The notes beneath the pieces were generated by a model, which was not told the origin of the DNA, did no database searches, and saw only the letters and a list, made by a program, of their open reading frames with translations. This document shows positions 1 through 12,400 of a DNA stretch of 64,000 nucleotides, one piece after another. Location: contig OX442316.1 of NCBI GenBank assembly GCA_949358305.1, forward strand, positions 5,270,001-5,334,000. Direction: 5' to 3'. Both the position numbers and the translations under genes were made by a program. This DNA comes from Strigamia acuminata (Eukaryota; Arthropoda; Chilopoda; Geophilomorpha; Linotaeniidae). Each line of letters begins with the position of its first letter. Position 1 is the first letter of the stretch.

Positions 1-11
1 TTATCCAATTT

Positions 12-296
12 ATGGTTATGGCGATTGGAACAATCATTATTGTTTTGGTCACGGTCCATCTTTTTCTTGTAACTCTTCGTATGATTGTTCGCGCGACGGG
101 TGGAGATGACGAAACAATTGTTGCGGTCAATGAAGCAATTCGCTTGGTTAGACCTTTGATGGTCTCTGTTGACGAATTGATAAAGATGATTATTTGGCTG
201 ATTATTCAGGTTTTGACATATCCACTTCTCTTTGCTGTGAATTCGTTTATTGTAGCCATGATGGTTAAGTATTATAGGACATTTTGGAGAGTTTAA
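12..296 (+). CDS. Unidentified membrane protein, C-terminal part (last exon)
   Basis: An open frame runs in from near the window edge and ends in TAA at 294-296. About 94 residues are visible. They hold a hydrophobic stretch at roughly residues 4-27, a charged linker with GGDDE, and a second hydrophobic stretch at roughly residues 59-86, so the product is probably a membrane protein with at least two segments. The short basic tail (KYYRTFWRV) would follow the last segment. I do not recognise a family. The true start or splice acceptor lies at or beyond the left edge, so the ATG at 12 is only the first in-frame Met seen. It could also be a chance ORF, but the hydrophobic pattern favours a real terminal exon. 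Confidence 0.4.
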   Translation: MVMAIGTIIIVLVTVHLFLVTLRMIVRATGGDDETIVAVNEAIRLVRPLMVSVDELIKMIIWLIIQVLTYPLLFAVNSFIVAMMVKYYRTFWRV

Positions 297-339
297 ATTT
301 ATTATTAATTTATTATTATTTATTATTTATTAAATTTAT

Positions 340-870
340 TTAATTCATTTAAGCAAGTTTTCAGTATTTGCTTAACCAATTTGAACGCACCTATACTCGA
401 GTTGCACTCAAAAAGGCACCTCACAATGTGTACTCCCATTGGTCGAGCCAGTTTACTACTAACTCCAGACTGTATACTACTACTAGGAGAAGTAGTTTTG
501 ATTTTTATTTATTGTTGTGATTGTTATGACTAGTTTAGTTAATGTTATTTTGATTTTATTTAATAAAAAATGTTATTTCCATCATTAAAATGAAGTTTTA
601 CTCATTAAAAAATGTCAAACTCATGTTTGTTGTGTTTATTGCTTACATTGTCTGGAAGTTTGAATTTTAGGCCGTTGCCTAGGCAATCGATTGCAATGTC
701 TGTACATTGTAATGCAATTCTGGTGTTTGGGTCTACTTTTTCGGATCACTACACCAGTAAACTGGCTCGACCAATGGGATTACACCCTGTAAAGTGCCTT
801 TTTGAGTGCAACTCGAGTATAGGTGCGTTTAAATTAAAATGGTTAAGAAAAATCTGCTTAACTGTAATAA
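340..870. mobile_element. Foldback/MITE-like element with long inverted arms
   Basis: The left arm (about 340-465) reads through CACCTATACTCGAGTTGCAC and TTGGTCGAGCCAGTTTACTA. Its reverse complement, with scattered mismatches, returns at about 738-870. The arms of about 125 bp enclose about 270 bp of AT-rich DNA with no coding capacity. The outermost part of the arm (TTTAATTCATTTAAGCAAG, then CTTAACCAATTTGAA) recurs in direct orientation near 1065-1115, so this is a repeated family. The short ORF at 612-875 is simply the arm sequence. Class and exact ends are not determined. Confidence 0.5.
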
Positions 871-1249
871 GTTGATAACCTTTATTTCATTTTCGTCATT
901 TATTTTGATTAACTTTAAGTAAGGGGTTGTGTCACTTGACTTATCTTAAGTAACAATAATGCGATTTGCGCATGCTCGGTTGAACAATCATTCAGAACTT
1001 AGCTGTGCAGCACGTTAGTAATAATATTATTTCATGTCTGAGCATTCAATGATAAGTAATTTATTTTAATTCATTTAAGCAAGCATTAAGTATCTGCTTA
1101 ACCAATTTGAATGCACCTACTGTGCCTGCTTGTGCGCATCAGCTGGGATCTGAATGGCTGTTCAAGGAAGCAAACACAAATCATTCCATTTTGGCTAAGT
1201 GACCGAGCTTTTTGTTAAGAAAAATAAATTTATTCGAGTAAAATATGTA

Positions 1250-1393
1250 CGTCAAAAATCCTTATAACGAATCGCAAGGAACCCAAAAAATGGGTTCGTT
1301 AAAACGAATTTTTTCAACCAACCAACCATTTTTACCTATTCGTTATAACGAATAATTCGTTATATCACGATTTGTTAAAAGGAGGTTTGACTG
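1250..1393. mobile_element. Short pogo/Tigger-like MITE
   Basis: The right end reads GGTTTGACTG followed by TA. Its complement, CAGTCAAACC, is the type of terminus used by pogo/Tigger elements, which duplicate TA. The left end is TA followed by CGTCAAAAATCC, a diverged match. Between them are several copies of TTCGTTATAACGAA-type palindromes. It is about 144 bp with no coding potential. Similar GTTATAACGA motifs recur at about 8157-8345. The family assignment rests on terminus resemblance only. Confidence 0.4.
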
Positions 1394-2145
1394 TATTATG
1401 TAAAAAATGTCGTATGCTGAAGTGGAGATGACTTAATTCACTTAAAACATTTCAGCAAACTTATCTTAACGAATTTGAAGGTCATCTATTGATATTGATA
1501 TCAGTTTGAAAGTATTAGAGAAGGTTTTGTTTTTAGTTGGCAGAAACCCGTAATTGTATTTTTTATTTTTAATCATCTTCCAATCATCCTGAATGATGGA
1601 AACGTGAGAAGGAGAAGTACACAAACTTCTCACTTTTCACTTTGGTTATTCCAATTAATGTGCTGTTTGTGTAGGAACGATATTTAAGTATAGCATTATT
1701 ACTTCAGGTTTATGATTAACGACAATTTTGTTATAGACTGCTTGTAGTCCTAACACAGAAACTTAAAAATCAACAAATATCTTTACAGTAACAAAATTTA
1801 TTATAAATAAAATTAACAAATATAGTAGATAGGTATAAAACTTTGACTGTTAGACTCTCATTGCTAAACTATTCAGAATAAAATTTGAATGTGTTCTAAT
1901 GGCACAAACCTTTAAAACATTACTTTTTTTAACAAATTAAAAATTAAAAAATAGAAATATATCTTGATTAAGTTAACAGTGAAATAAAGAACTGAAACAG
2001 GCAGATAAAATAATTTTTTTTTGTAACTACGGTTATTGGATTTTTGTTTTCAAACCATATCAATCTGAAGTGTCTAAAAACAACTGTTAATGTTGTCATG
2101 TATACAATTTCACAAATCTTGCACGAGTATTTCTAGTTGTGTGTT

Positions 2146-5100
2146 TCACTTTCCGGAACTTCTGACAGGATTTGATTCTCTCCATTTTGTCATGTCCATA
2201 GATGGCAAAATCTGACTCCTGCAGGGCACTCGAGGATTACTAAAAAATTAATTGGTGATATCAGTTTGTCTTCCATTTCCCACAATTTATATACAAAACT
2301 TACATATCATTGTCTGGTAGTACCAGAGCATATACTTGTATACTGTCAATATCGTCTGAATTATCACAAATTATTCGCGATAACTTTATTTTACGGATTT
2401 CTTGCAATTGTTCTAGGAAATAAAATACCAATTAGCAATTAGTAATGTACAGTGTAGGCTGCGTAGCCCGGACACAGCACCGTCCGGACAGCTGTGTGGT
2501 CCGGACAAGTTTACCGAGGCTCGGACCCAACCAATAAGGTGCAATGCTAAATTTGCTCTTTGGTCCGGACAGCTCCCCCTTCCGAAATCCGGACAAAGCG
2601 ATGCGTCCCATATAGGGAAAAATTGCTGTGTAGTCCGGACAAAAACAAAAAATGGCAATTTTCTAATGAAACAAATTAGAAAAAAAATTAAAAATACTAA
2701 AATTAAATAAAAAATTAATTTATTGCATGTTCACAAGGGTTGGACAAGGTACTGTTGCGCCATATGCACGTCATAGTGTGCAGGTGTTCACGAACGTAGA
2801 CATGACGTAACATATGTGCACATGGCGCAACGGTACCTTTAACGTAAATTTCCTTTTCCAACCCATGTGAACCTGCAATAAATTATTATTTTATTTAAAT
2901 TTTAGTGTTTCTAATTCTTTTTCTAATTTGTTTCATTAGAAAATCGGCATTTTTGAATTGTTTTAATGTAGCAGAAATTGATTTTCTCTAATAACTCTCT
3001 AGTCCGGACATGTCGCATTTGTCCGGATCAGAGAGTGTATACGCCTTACATAACGGACATTGCCCGGACCGGACAGGTTTCTGGGTCCCGTCCTATGTCC
3101 GGGCTACGCAGCCTGTACGTTAAACTAGAGATTTCTGACAAACCTGATGAAAACGAAGATTGCCATCCTTGATTTTCATGCCAAAAGCGATCGCCTTTCC
3201 TCAAATTTCTAAACTGTAATCCAATTATACAAGCAAATGTTGGGCCAACCATGGCTCCTTGAAGTGGTCGCTCCGATATCCCGGCTGTCCACAAATCGAT
3301 GTCATCAGGATGTCTTTAATGTTTCAAAATAAACAATCAAACAGGCAATCCCAAAGAACATACGATGTGTGGTTATAGTTTGTCTATTTACCTGTACAGT
3401 TCTCGTAACCTCAATATCGTGTCGTTATTGAGAGTATTACTAAACTCTTCAAATATTCTTGCTCTACCAATCCCACAAAACTCACGATACGCATTATACC
3501 CTGGTACCCCATGATCACGGCCCCTTTGGATGTTTATGGCTGCCAAATCTAAGCCGAAAGTATCGCCTGGTCTTTCAAATAAGTGATTTGTCATCTATTT
3601 AAAATGGAATGTTTTTTTCAATATTTGTGATTTGATAACTATTGGTTTTTAGTCGTACCTCTTGGCTGAGTGCAGAATCTAAAGCCCACGCTGCAGAATT
3701 AACAAAACCTAATATAAACTGGTCCATCCAACCTGCACGATATAAATCAAATGGCTGTCTGATTACGGAACCGAGCCTTTGAGAACCTAGAGTTAGAAAT
3801 CCAATTTAATTGTGAGATATTGGAAGGTAAAAAGAAATGCATACCGATGGGTTGATGAAATTTATTGAATCTTTCAATGGTTGTTGGAACTAAACTATGT
3901 CCAAATCGAAAAGCAGATGTTAAAAAGGAGGAATATAATGTTGGGTTTATTTTAGGATCGTAGCCATCGTAGTAACCCTGAGTATGAATAAGTAATTACA
4001 TTAATGACTGATCGGTGAATATCATCTGAAATGACTCACTTGTTTAAGTAAAATAAGACTGTAGCGCTCCATCACTTGCTTTCCTAATAGCATTGGTAAG
4101 AATTCATTGAAAGTGATGTGCTGCGAAATAGCAGCCATAACGTGTCGACTTTCTTGGTATAGTTTTTCATCATTCCATTGAGGATTTACCTAAAATTAGA
4201 CAATTTTATCAGTTTCTTGTAATTTTGTGGTTTATTTCACATTATTCTCACTTGTCTTAACTGAGTTGCTACTCTATTGTGATGTCTCATCATGAATGTG
4301 TGTAAAACTGTTAACATAATTTGTTCATTAGCTCTGATGTCACCAGCCTGGAAACAAAAGATGTTTGGGTTTGGACGGAGGCAGATTTCGTCAGGTCGTT
4401 GTTGTTTTAATGGAAGTAAATCTTTTAATCCAAACTGGCGAAAAGCAGGAGTTGTGCGCAATTGACCTATGAGCGATAATTAATGTCAACATCTAACTTA
4501 GAGTACTCTTAACTCTTGTACAGACCTCCTTGAAAAGTTCTTAGAGAAGCTGCCCATTCGTTGGTCAATCCGTAGATGTAATTAGCATCTAGTACTGATG
4601 TCACTTGATCCATTTGTGAGCGTACACCTAAGAAGAAGAAAAATACTAGCTGCATTCAAAAATGAAAATATTTTGTGTTAAAAAGCACGTGCATAACAAT
4701 GCTGACAGCTAACAATGAAATTAATAATTGAAATAATGAACCACATGATGGCAATCAAAAGTAGTATAAGTGGTCGTTAATCTCTTCTTTTCCACTTCTG
4801 TTTTGTTTTCATTTGCCCCTAAAACCGTCAATGCCATTCGATTCCCCACCCTTGAATACCCCTACATCCAAATTTTGGAGATGATCTGAGAGGTGGCTAG
4901 TAAAGTAAATTTGTTGCACATGTTCTAACCTAATTTACAGCCGGGTGTAATGCCAGAAGCTGATCTGACAAATTCCATACACCGCGCCTGTATCGTATCA
5001 CCAGGCGGAACTTCAATTGGAAAACAATTGGGATGTCGCACTTGGAATGCACGATTGCAACAAGCAGGCTCGTCTCCATTGTCATCTATATTAAAAAATG

Positions 5101-6493
5101 CAATCTTTGTATTTGTTTTTTTTTACTTGTCTATTAGGTTTACCTTCTGTAGCCGATGCCATGGCCATATCATGGTCGGTTAGTTGACCCCAACCAACGA
5201 ATAATATTGTCGTAGCATGGTCCAGTACATTTCCAGTATCTCTGTGCATTACCGCGCTGAGAATTCGAGGGTTTGGTAAAGCTTGATTGGTTATGCTCGT
5301 TCTGGGAGCATCGACACCATCGGCATACACCGGTGGTAGCAGCCGCTGTAATGTCATTCTTGTCGACCCCCACTGAGGATTATCCAAGTTGTTGCACAGT
5401 CCGGTTACATCTCTGAATCGTTGTTCTCGACATTTAAATGGTTTGAGAAAGTTTGGACATATGGAGTTTATTTCCGTTTTGCTCGTGTCAATTCGTGGTA
5501 ATCCGTTGAAGATTGCAGTTGGTGATAAATTAAATCTGGAATAACAATAGAGATTAAGAGTTAATTAGGTGTTGGTAGTGTTTAATGAAGATTAATTACT
5601 GGCGTGCTAGAATTTTAGATATTTCCACAAGTATTTGACCATTCGGGGCAATATCTACCGAAGTCCAATCTCTGCCCTGTGGATTGCGAGGTACTGCGGG
5701 GAAAAATGAGGTTGGTGTTTGGGAAAGTGGAAATTGAATTTTTTGTTTGTTTACCTATGCGTTGACGAGCTTGGTGAAATGCTTGATTAATTGCTTCGAA
5801 AGGTATGCAGATATTGGTTCTAAATAAGTTAATCTTTAATTAGAATCAGAGAAAATCGATTTGAAAATACCCACATGGTTAAAAAAATACATTGAAATTG
5901 TATTGCAGAAGAGCATAGATTATCGGAACACCGGTTGTACGAACAATCGGTTATCCGAACAGCGGTATGCGAATTTTTATCAATTTTTACCGATTTTTAT
6001 CGATTTTTAAATTGATTTTTAATGTTTTTTAACGATATTCACCTATTTTTAATCGGTTTTTAATGTTTTTTAACGATATTCACCTATTTTTAATCGGTTT
6101 TTAATGTTTTTTGGACGATTTTCATCCATTTTTTGTCGGTTTTTAATGCTTTTTAACTATATTTAATGACTTTTTATTTCCATGTGCACAAACTAATGTT
6201 CGATTATGCGAAGAAATCGGTTTTATGAACACTTAACTTCTGTCTCCCAATTAGTTTTGATAATCGATGCTTTGCTGTATATTTTTGAACCGTATGGGTA
6301 AAAAATTTTTTTTTTATAAGAAAAATTGTTTTATTTTTAATTTGATGATCAATTTTACCCAGAAATTTGGTTATTGCTTCCATTAGGAATGACTAATGCA
6401 CAATTCGATTGTGGTGTCGATCCCTGTTGGCATTTAACTATCGTAAATGTGAAAATGATGTAAGCAGTTAATGTCCGCCAACGCCGCAGTAAC
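2146..6493 (-). CDS. Animal haem peroxidase (peroxinectin/chorion-peroxidase type), 5' exon missing
   Basis: The product is a haem peroxidase using H2O2, probably secreted or membrane-anchored. Exons in transcript order are 6359-6493, 5755-5819, 5600-5693, 5144-5535, 4930-5085, 4526-4627, 4252-4466, 4040-4189, 3845-3977, 3659-3786, 3392-3594, 3144-3313, 2304-2412 and 2146-2239. All have GT-AG borders and the summed frame is continuous (714 codons plus TGA). The first visible exon carries a hydrophobic signal or anchor ([12 protein letters not shown]). Later exons carry the distal His in GWGQLTDHD, the catalytic Arg/Glu in GDIRANEQ, the proximal His in RFGHS, the NIQRGRDHG motif, [12 protein letters not shown] and SRIICDN near the end. 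All expected catalytic residues are present, so the gene looks functional. The exon with the start codon, upstream of 6493 on this strand, was not identified. The best relatives are insect chorion/peroxinectin-like peroxidases; the exact subfamily is uncertain. Confidence 0.92.
2450..3115. mobile_element. Pogo/Tigger-like MITE inside a peroxidase intron
   Basis: The ends are inverted: CAGTGTAGGCTGCGTAGCCC at the left and the complement of CAGGCTGCGTAGCCCGGACA at the right. TA flanks both ends (2448-2449 and 3116-3117). CAG termini with TA duplications are typical of pogo/Tigger elements. The interior is rich in TCCGGAC repeats and contains a second, nested imperfect palindrome (about 2720-2885) around GTTGCGCCATATGCAC. 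There is no transposase. It occupies almost all of the intron between the peroxidase exons at 3144-3313 and 2304-2412, leaving about 28 bp of intron at the donor side and 37 bp at the acceptor side. Confidence 0.65.
5990..6165. repeat. AT-rich tandem repeat in first visible peroxidase intron
   Basis: A unit of about 42 bp containing AACGATATTCACCTA, TTTTAATCGG and TTTTTAATG is repeated two full times, with degenerate copies on both sides. It lies in the intron between 5819 and 6359 and has no coding potential. Confidence 0.6.
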
Positions 6494-9400
6494 CTGAAAC
6501 AAATTTAAAAAAAAAAAATTATAAAAAAATTGTGTTTTTTGTCTCGGTTTGAATATTTCCGGAAAAGTGAAACGAGAAAAGTAAAATCGGATAAGGAATA
6601 CAAGTCATTCGGTTGACTATTAGTTCTGTTGATTCGTTTTCCTTTTTCTAAATGGCGCCACGCGTGAAATATTTTGATGCGGGGGATTTGCCACTAAATT
6701 GCACACAGGTCGTGCAGAACCAGTTCGAGATTCTCCATATGACCACTAGAAGATGGAATTTCGGTTAGTGGGTGTCGCACACTTAGAAAAGAAGGCCATG
6801 GATAAAACAAATTGAAATTTCTCCATTTTATTTATTTGTATCTTAGATAAATATTTTTTTTCTCTTATTTATTAATTTAGCAACGTGATGGCGTCATTTA
6901 TTCCGGTAGCTATTTCACCCTCGCTCACCCCATCGCCATTAATCATTTGCACTTATCAATTACACCGTATTTTCAAAATTGAAAATTGGGTGCGTTCTAA
7001 AGCGTTTTTCATCACGTTCGCCACGTGCAACTGTAAACTACTACCAATAGGTGGAAAAAAAATTACTTTACACCAAATATGTTAATCGATGTCTAGTGGC
7101 CGTTTACGGTGGCCCAAAGAGAGTAAAATTTATGGTGTTTAGGGCCAACGTGATTCCGTGCGCCAACAGGTGTGTGGAACACGGATGCGCCTTGGGTGAG
7201 CTCGTGAAGAAATGTCTAAATTGATTCGATTAAAAATCAAAAATGTAATCTATATTAAATTTTTCATTAACCTTAATACATTTTCCTAGTTTTACAACCG
7301 TATTGAAGCTTTGCGGATAATAATTTTCTAAATCGAAAGTCGACATCTTTGCCTTATAGGGAGTTTAATTGGCCACGTTTCAATCACACTTGGTTTTTCT
7401 GTGTCTCTTGAAGTGTTAATTCTTTCCCATCATTCTCATTTCGTTTCAGGTTAATTGAATTACTGATATACATCAGTTTTTTTTTTTTTTTTTAATCTTC
7501 TGACATGTTCTATTGACATTCTCCCATTTTGGTTTCTTTGGGAGCGAGTTGAATTATTAAGTTTCCAAAGACTGATTTCTCATACTTAAAATTGACCCAA
7601 TTTTCTGACAAATTTTTGGACGGTGTTTGTGTTTGACTTGCTTTACATTGGAACTGCATCCAAGCAAATTGTTTTTAATTTGTGTATTTATTTTTTAATT
7701 TAAGAAGATATGATGTGAATAACAAACCACACCTACACAACTTTCGTTCTTTTAGTGCAGATGAAAGACTAAATAGGTTACTAAACACATGATGACTTTT
7801 TTTCCACATAAATATCCAAACAAGATTTCAAGGTGCAGTAGAAACAACAAAAGAAAATTAGGCTAGTGAAGTGGGTTTCCCTATATATTATTAATAGTTG
7901 CTGTCATTTGGGCGTTTTGTACGTGATCCTGTACGGGGATATTTGTCTTTTCATATTCCATCGGAATATCAACTAATAAAATTAGTTCACTGTATATTTT
8001 TCTAAATATCTGTCAATTCTCGCGGTTTAAAAATACATTGAAATTATATTGCAACGGATTTTGAAACTCATTGGGTTTTACTAGAATGCATTTTGTAATA
8101 CACTTTAGCGTGCTATTGGTTTGCACATGATAATACATTAGTCACAGTTCTTATCAACGAGTATTTCGTTATAACAAATCAGTTCGTTATAATTTTTAAC
8201 CGGAAATGTTCACAATAACGTATTTTTGGTGCATCTCAGGTTCGTTATAGCGAAATTTCTAATTTAACATGGGAGAAATAGGACGGACAACCACAAAAAA
8301 ATTAGTTATAGCGAGAAATTCGTTATAACGAGGTTCAACCTCTATTAAGAAATGTATGATTTAATGTACAAATAATATACTTAATTCCGCGAAATGCCAT
8401 ACGTTTTGGAATGCATTAAGTATTGTAAAATTTATTTTTCAACCCTACATTTTGCACGGGGATATTTTTCACTCCATATTTCATAAGAAATCCAACTAAT
8501 AATAGTAGTTTCGCTATATTTTATTTATTTTTCTGTCAATTTGCTTACACCTTTTGAATTTAAACCTGCAGACAACACAAGCGCTGCCTAAGGTGCAAGT
8601 AGTGCTAGATAAGTCATGTTTTGGGAGGTTGGGAGTTGCAAACGAAGAGCAGTAAATTATAGGCGGATTATCATGAATTTTTGCATTAATTTATTATATA
8701 CTTGACACCAGCTTTACTTTGACATTAAAACTATATCCGTGAAACAAAAGTGGGTCGTTTGGAAAAAGTTGGGTGTCGTTAGGTCACAAGTGACGTCGTG
8801 GATGAGCACACATGAGTAGTGTATGTTCTGTGTGAGTGTGTTTTTTTAATGTTTGACAGTTGACACTTTATCATCTTAGACAGGAAAAATTCGAAGAAAG
8901 ACAATCGAGAGAGGAAAAGTGGGACAAATATTTAAAGAAAATGGCAAATACGCAACTGAGAAGAAGATTCTTAAAGGAATAAAGAATAAACTTTTGTCTG
9001 ATCTTTATCAGAAAAAAGAAATTTATGAATTCAATATTTCCTTCTTCCTGATAGTTTGTAAGAGTTTTTGGAACATGCGATGCTATTTAGTGTCTTGTTG
9101 ATTACTCCTGCATGTTATATACATCACACAGATCCGGCTTTCTAACAAACTTGATTGTATGCTCGAGCATTATGTATTCTATAGTCAAGCCATCAATTGC
9201 AGAGGCGGAGGCAGCCAAAGAAGGGTGGGGAAGAGGCAGCTTTGCGGTCATGGCCTGACCCTATGCGAGAGAAATGGTCACCATGTTAGGCTCAAACTAT
9301 ATAGGTTCACTTTTATTTCATGGAGTTATCTAGTATTCATCTTAATGAAATATAGAGGTTTTTTTTTCTTTTTTTTTCTAATTAGACTTCCTTATGTCTA

Positions 9401-12400
9401 AAGGTTAAAAAATGTTTTGATAGCTTAATTTCGATGAGAAATGTATTTTTTATTTTTTTTAAAATTTTTTTTTTTGGGATTGTATTTCAAGATGAGATTT
9501 ATTAATATATTTCTGTCAATCAATCTTGGCGATTTAAGAATTTTACTTGTGCACTGAAGCGTGGCCACAAAAATGCGTGAACACAGTGGTGGACTTACCA
9601 TAAAGTTAAATTAAAAATAAAAAAACAATTCAAAATATGTGAAAATGAAAATAATCCCAGAAATTGTAATTGCTGACAAAAATGGCGGTTTTGAATAAGA
9701 GCCGCGGCTCTTAATCGATAAAATACGGTACATCAAGTTTAATAATGCAGATTTGATAAAAAGTGAGGTTGGGAACCACGATGTTACTGTATTAATGCAT
9801 TTTCAATTATAATCTGCGACTTTTAATCGAAGAAACACGGTATGTCCTATTAATCTGACCCCGTGTGAACATTTTATGTGACTACGATTGTAAATTTTTT
9901 CAAGGGTTATATTGTGTTCTGTAAGTCATCTTTGACAATTTATATCCATTGAACTTGTGCGTTTGAGTGATAAAATCAACCGGAACTAAATTCATCGGTT
10001 TATCTGTTTGACAAGTTGTGAAATAGTTTTGATGAATATTTATGAGTGGTGTGAAATAGCACGCGGTGACTTCTCAAGTTTTACTGGTCTCTTTAGCTTT
10101 GTTGCACTCTGATTTCTGCTTGTGTTTGACACGGGTTTTGACCTGCTCCCATAATAACTTTCCATTGCTTTTCTTCTGATGAGAACGAAGAAGCGAATTG
10201 AGGAAGCCAGAAAACGATTGACAGTTAATTAAGATCAGCACGTAACAGTTTTAAACGAGTGTCTATTGTATTTAAGAATGTGATTTTCTCAAGGAAAATA
10301 AAAAACACAATTGCCAAGTAGGTTAAAATTTGTAACCTACATCAAACAATTCTTCTTCTCACAATTGCGATTCTTCCAGTCAGATTTAGGTGAAAAAAAC
10401 ACGGTTTTGTACAATAGACTCTTATTTTGCACTTTCTTTTAATTTTTGCAGAATGTGCGGTGCAATTAAATAGGACTATTGAACTTAGAATTACAATTTT
10501 TAAAGTAATCACAAAAAAAAGTTGTTACGAGTGCATTAGCCAATAACTATGTTATTAATTTTAACACGACAGATTTTTTTTTTCGTTGTAATTGGGTTTA
10601 GTTTGAGATGATTACCGAACTGTGTCTGTATTTTTAGATTTATTGTTTAGTTAGTTTTAGATATCTCGGGGAATGGTTTGGATAAGCACACATTTCGTTC
10701 CTGTTTGGTTAGTTTAAGTGGACACATGTACCTGAACTGAATATTAATTGAAGTGGAGTCCTAAATCTAATTTTGTTTAACCCAAAGGCCCACACAATCT
10801 TTAACCTTCAATTTTCCATGTACTTTAGTTCCATTTGTAGGAGTTGAACTTTAAAAACAAACACTCAATACTCGTTATACTAAATAAACACTTTAAAAGG
10901 TAGATGTAACAAGAAGAAAAAATATTAATTGAAAAGATTTTTTTTTTCACAAATCAAAAATAATATATTTAAATTATTAATCACGGCCAAATTTTTTTTT
11001 TTTACTGGCGTCACCATCATTGGCCTCTGTAACGTAAATTGTTACATAAGAACGTCCTTGCGGGGCTACCTCGCACAACGTAGCACCCGACCTTGAAGCG
11101 GCCGTTCAACTTGGACATTAAAACAAACCGTGATTAAAAATGCACAAAATTCTAATTTTATTTGTCGGATGTTAGGAAAAATCAATTGATAATAGTGATA
11201 AATCATTGTACTACTTACCCCATTTTTTCTGTTTTACTAGAAGCGCCTTAACAAGGTGTGAGAACTGTTATTAGATCCTTGTGTGTTGTTATTTGCGCAC
11301 TGCGCACAAAACTAAATGGGAAGCACCTAGCTCATGGCGGCCAACTTTTATATGAGAAATCCGGCCCCGACAGTGTCCTACTTTTGCAGCCAATGTGTTG
11401 AGACGAGGCAGGTGGCTTGTTAGAACATGGCGCCTGCCGCCCGGTCTTTTTGCAACAGAAAAAGGAGAATGAACTGCAAGTGGGTTCTCATTCGACGCAT
11501 TTGTGATGATACTTTTTAACGGTTGTATTGCATAATTGGGGAATTCCGACGGTGTTTGGGAGATGTTGTGTGTGCTGCCCGTCGGCTTTCCTGTTGGGTT
11601 TGATGGAAATAATAAATCGCAGGAGATTTCTACGGGGAGGGAATTGGTTTTGGTTTTTTTAATTTTGGGTTTTGTTTTGTTTTTAGTGATTTTGTTTATT
11701 TTTATTGATCGGTCGAGAAATTTAATATTTTTTTTTTTTGGATTTTTCGGTGGCACATTTCAGTGAAGCTCTGATTGGATTATAAGTAAAAACAAGATTA
11801 CATCATCAGGAAATATGGACATTTAGGGATGTTTGTTGTAATTAATTTAAAGGAAAAATATTTCTTGACGTGTATTGTTAAAAGACGATTTTTTTTTCAA
11901 TTAAAATTTTTTCTTTTGATCAGGATGGGTTGTTACATTGATTGAAGTCGATTTAATGTTATTTCTTTGTTGGTGAGGCCAAAGTTTGTTGAGATGTTTG
12001 GATTTTCTTTTTTCTTTCGAAAGGGCAAGTGTAAGAACCCGATAAATTTTGATTTAATATGCAGTTGACTTTGAGACACGGTAAATATTGTCCCAATTGT
12101 GTTTTCCTGCTCTTCCGTGCTATCTCGTTGCTAGATTCGATGTTCTTAATTGTTTTCTCAGAAAAAAAGAAACTGACCTTATTGGAAACAAAGAGGATTG
12201 ATCCATGTGAAAGTGATGATTTATTTAGATATTTTTACACGAGTTCAGTGAAACATTTTTCACGGGTTTCACGTGAGAATTGCATCTGATGAGGGTCATT
12301 TCCCTTGAAATTATTAGTATTCTAATTAGCTATGTGATTAATTACGGGTTCCACCAAAAAGTGGCCCGGTCCAGAGCGAGTTTTAATTTAATTGAAATTA

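Larger units (their letters stand above)
297..2145. other. Intergenic, repeat-containing
   Basis: There is no supported gene here. The stretch separates the partial membrane-protein exon from the 3' end of the minus-strand peroxidase. It holds a foldback element (about 340-870), a partial third copy of that element's arm near 1065-1115, and a short pogo-like MITE (1250-1393). The remainder is AT-rich DNA and includes the 3' flank of the peroxidase, with AATAAA-type signals on the minus strand around 1795-1815. Confidence 0.6.

Noticed and set aside
2413-3294. Short ORFs on both strands in the peroxidase intron
   Set aside because: They are the MITE's inverted repeats read through. The true exon pair joins cleanly around them.
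11289-11766. 155-codon minus-strand ORF and an overlapping plus-strand ORF
   Set aside because: The Lys-rich start is the translation of a T/A-rich tract, the rest has no motif, and the two strands compete. No splice or promoter support.
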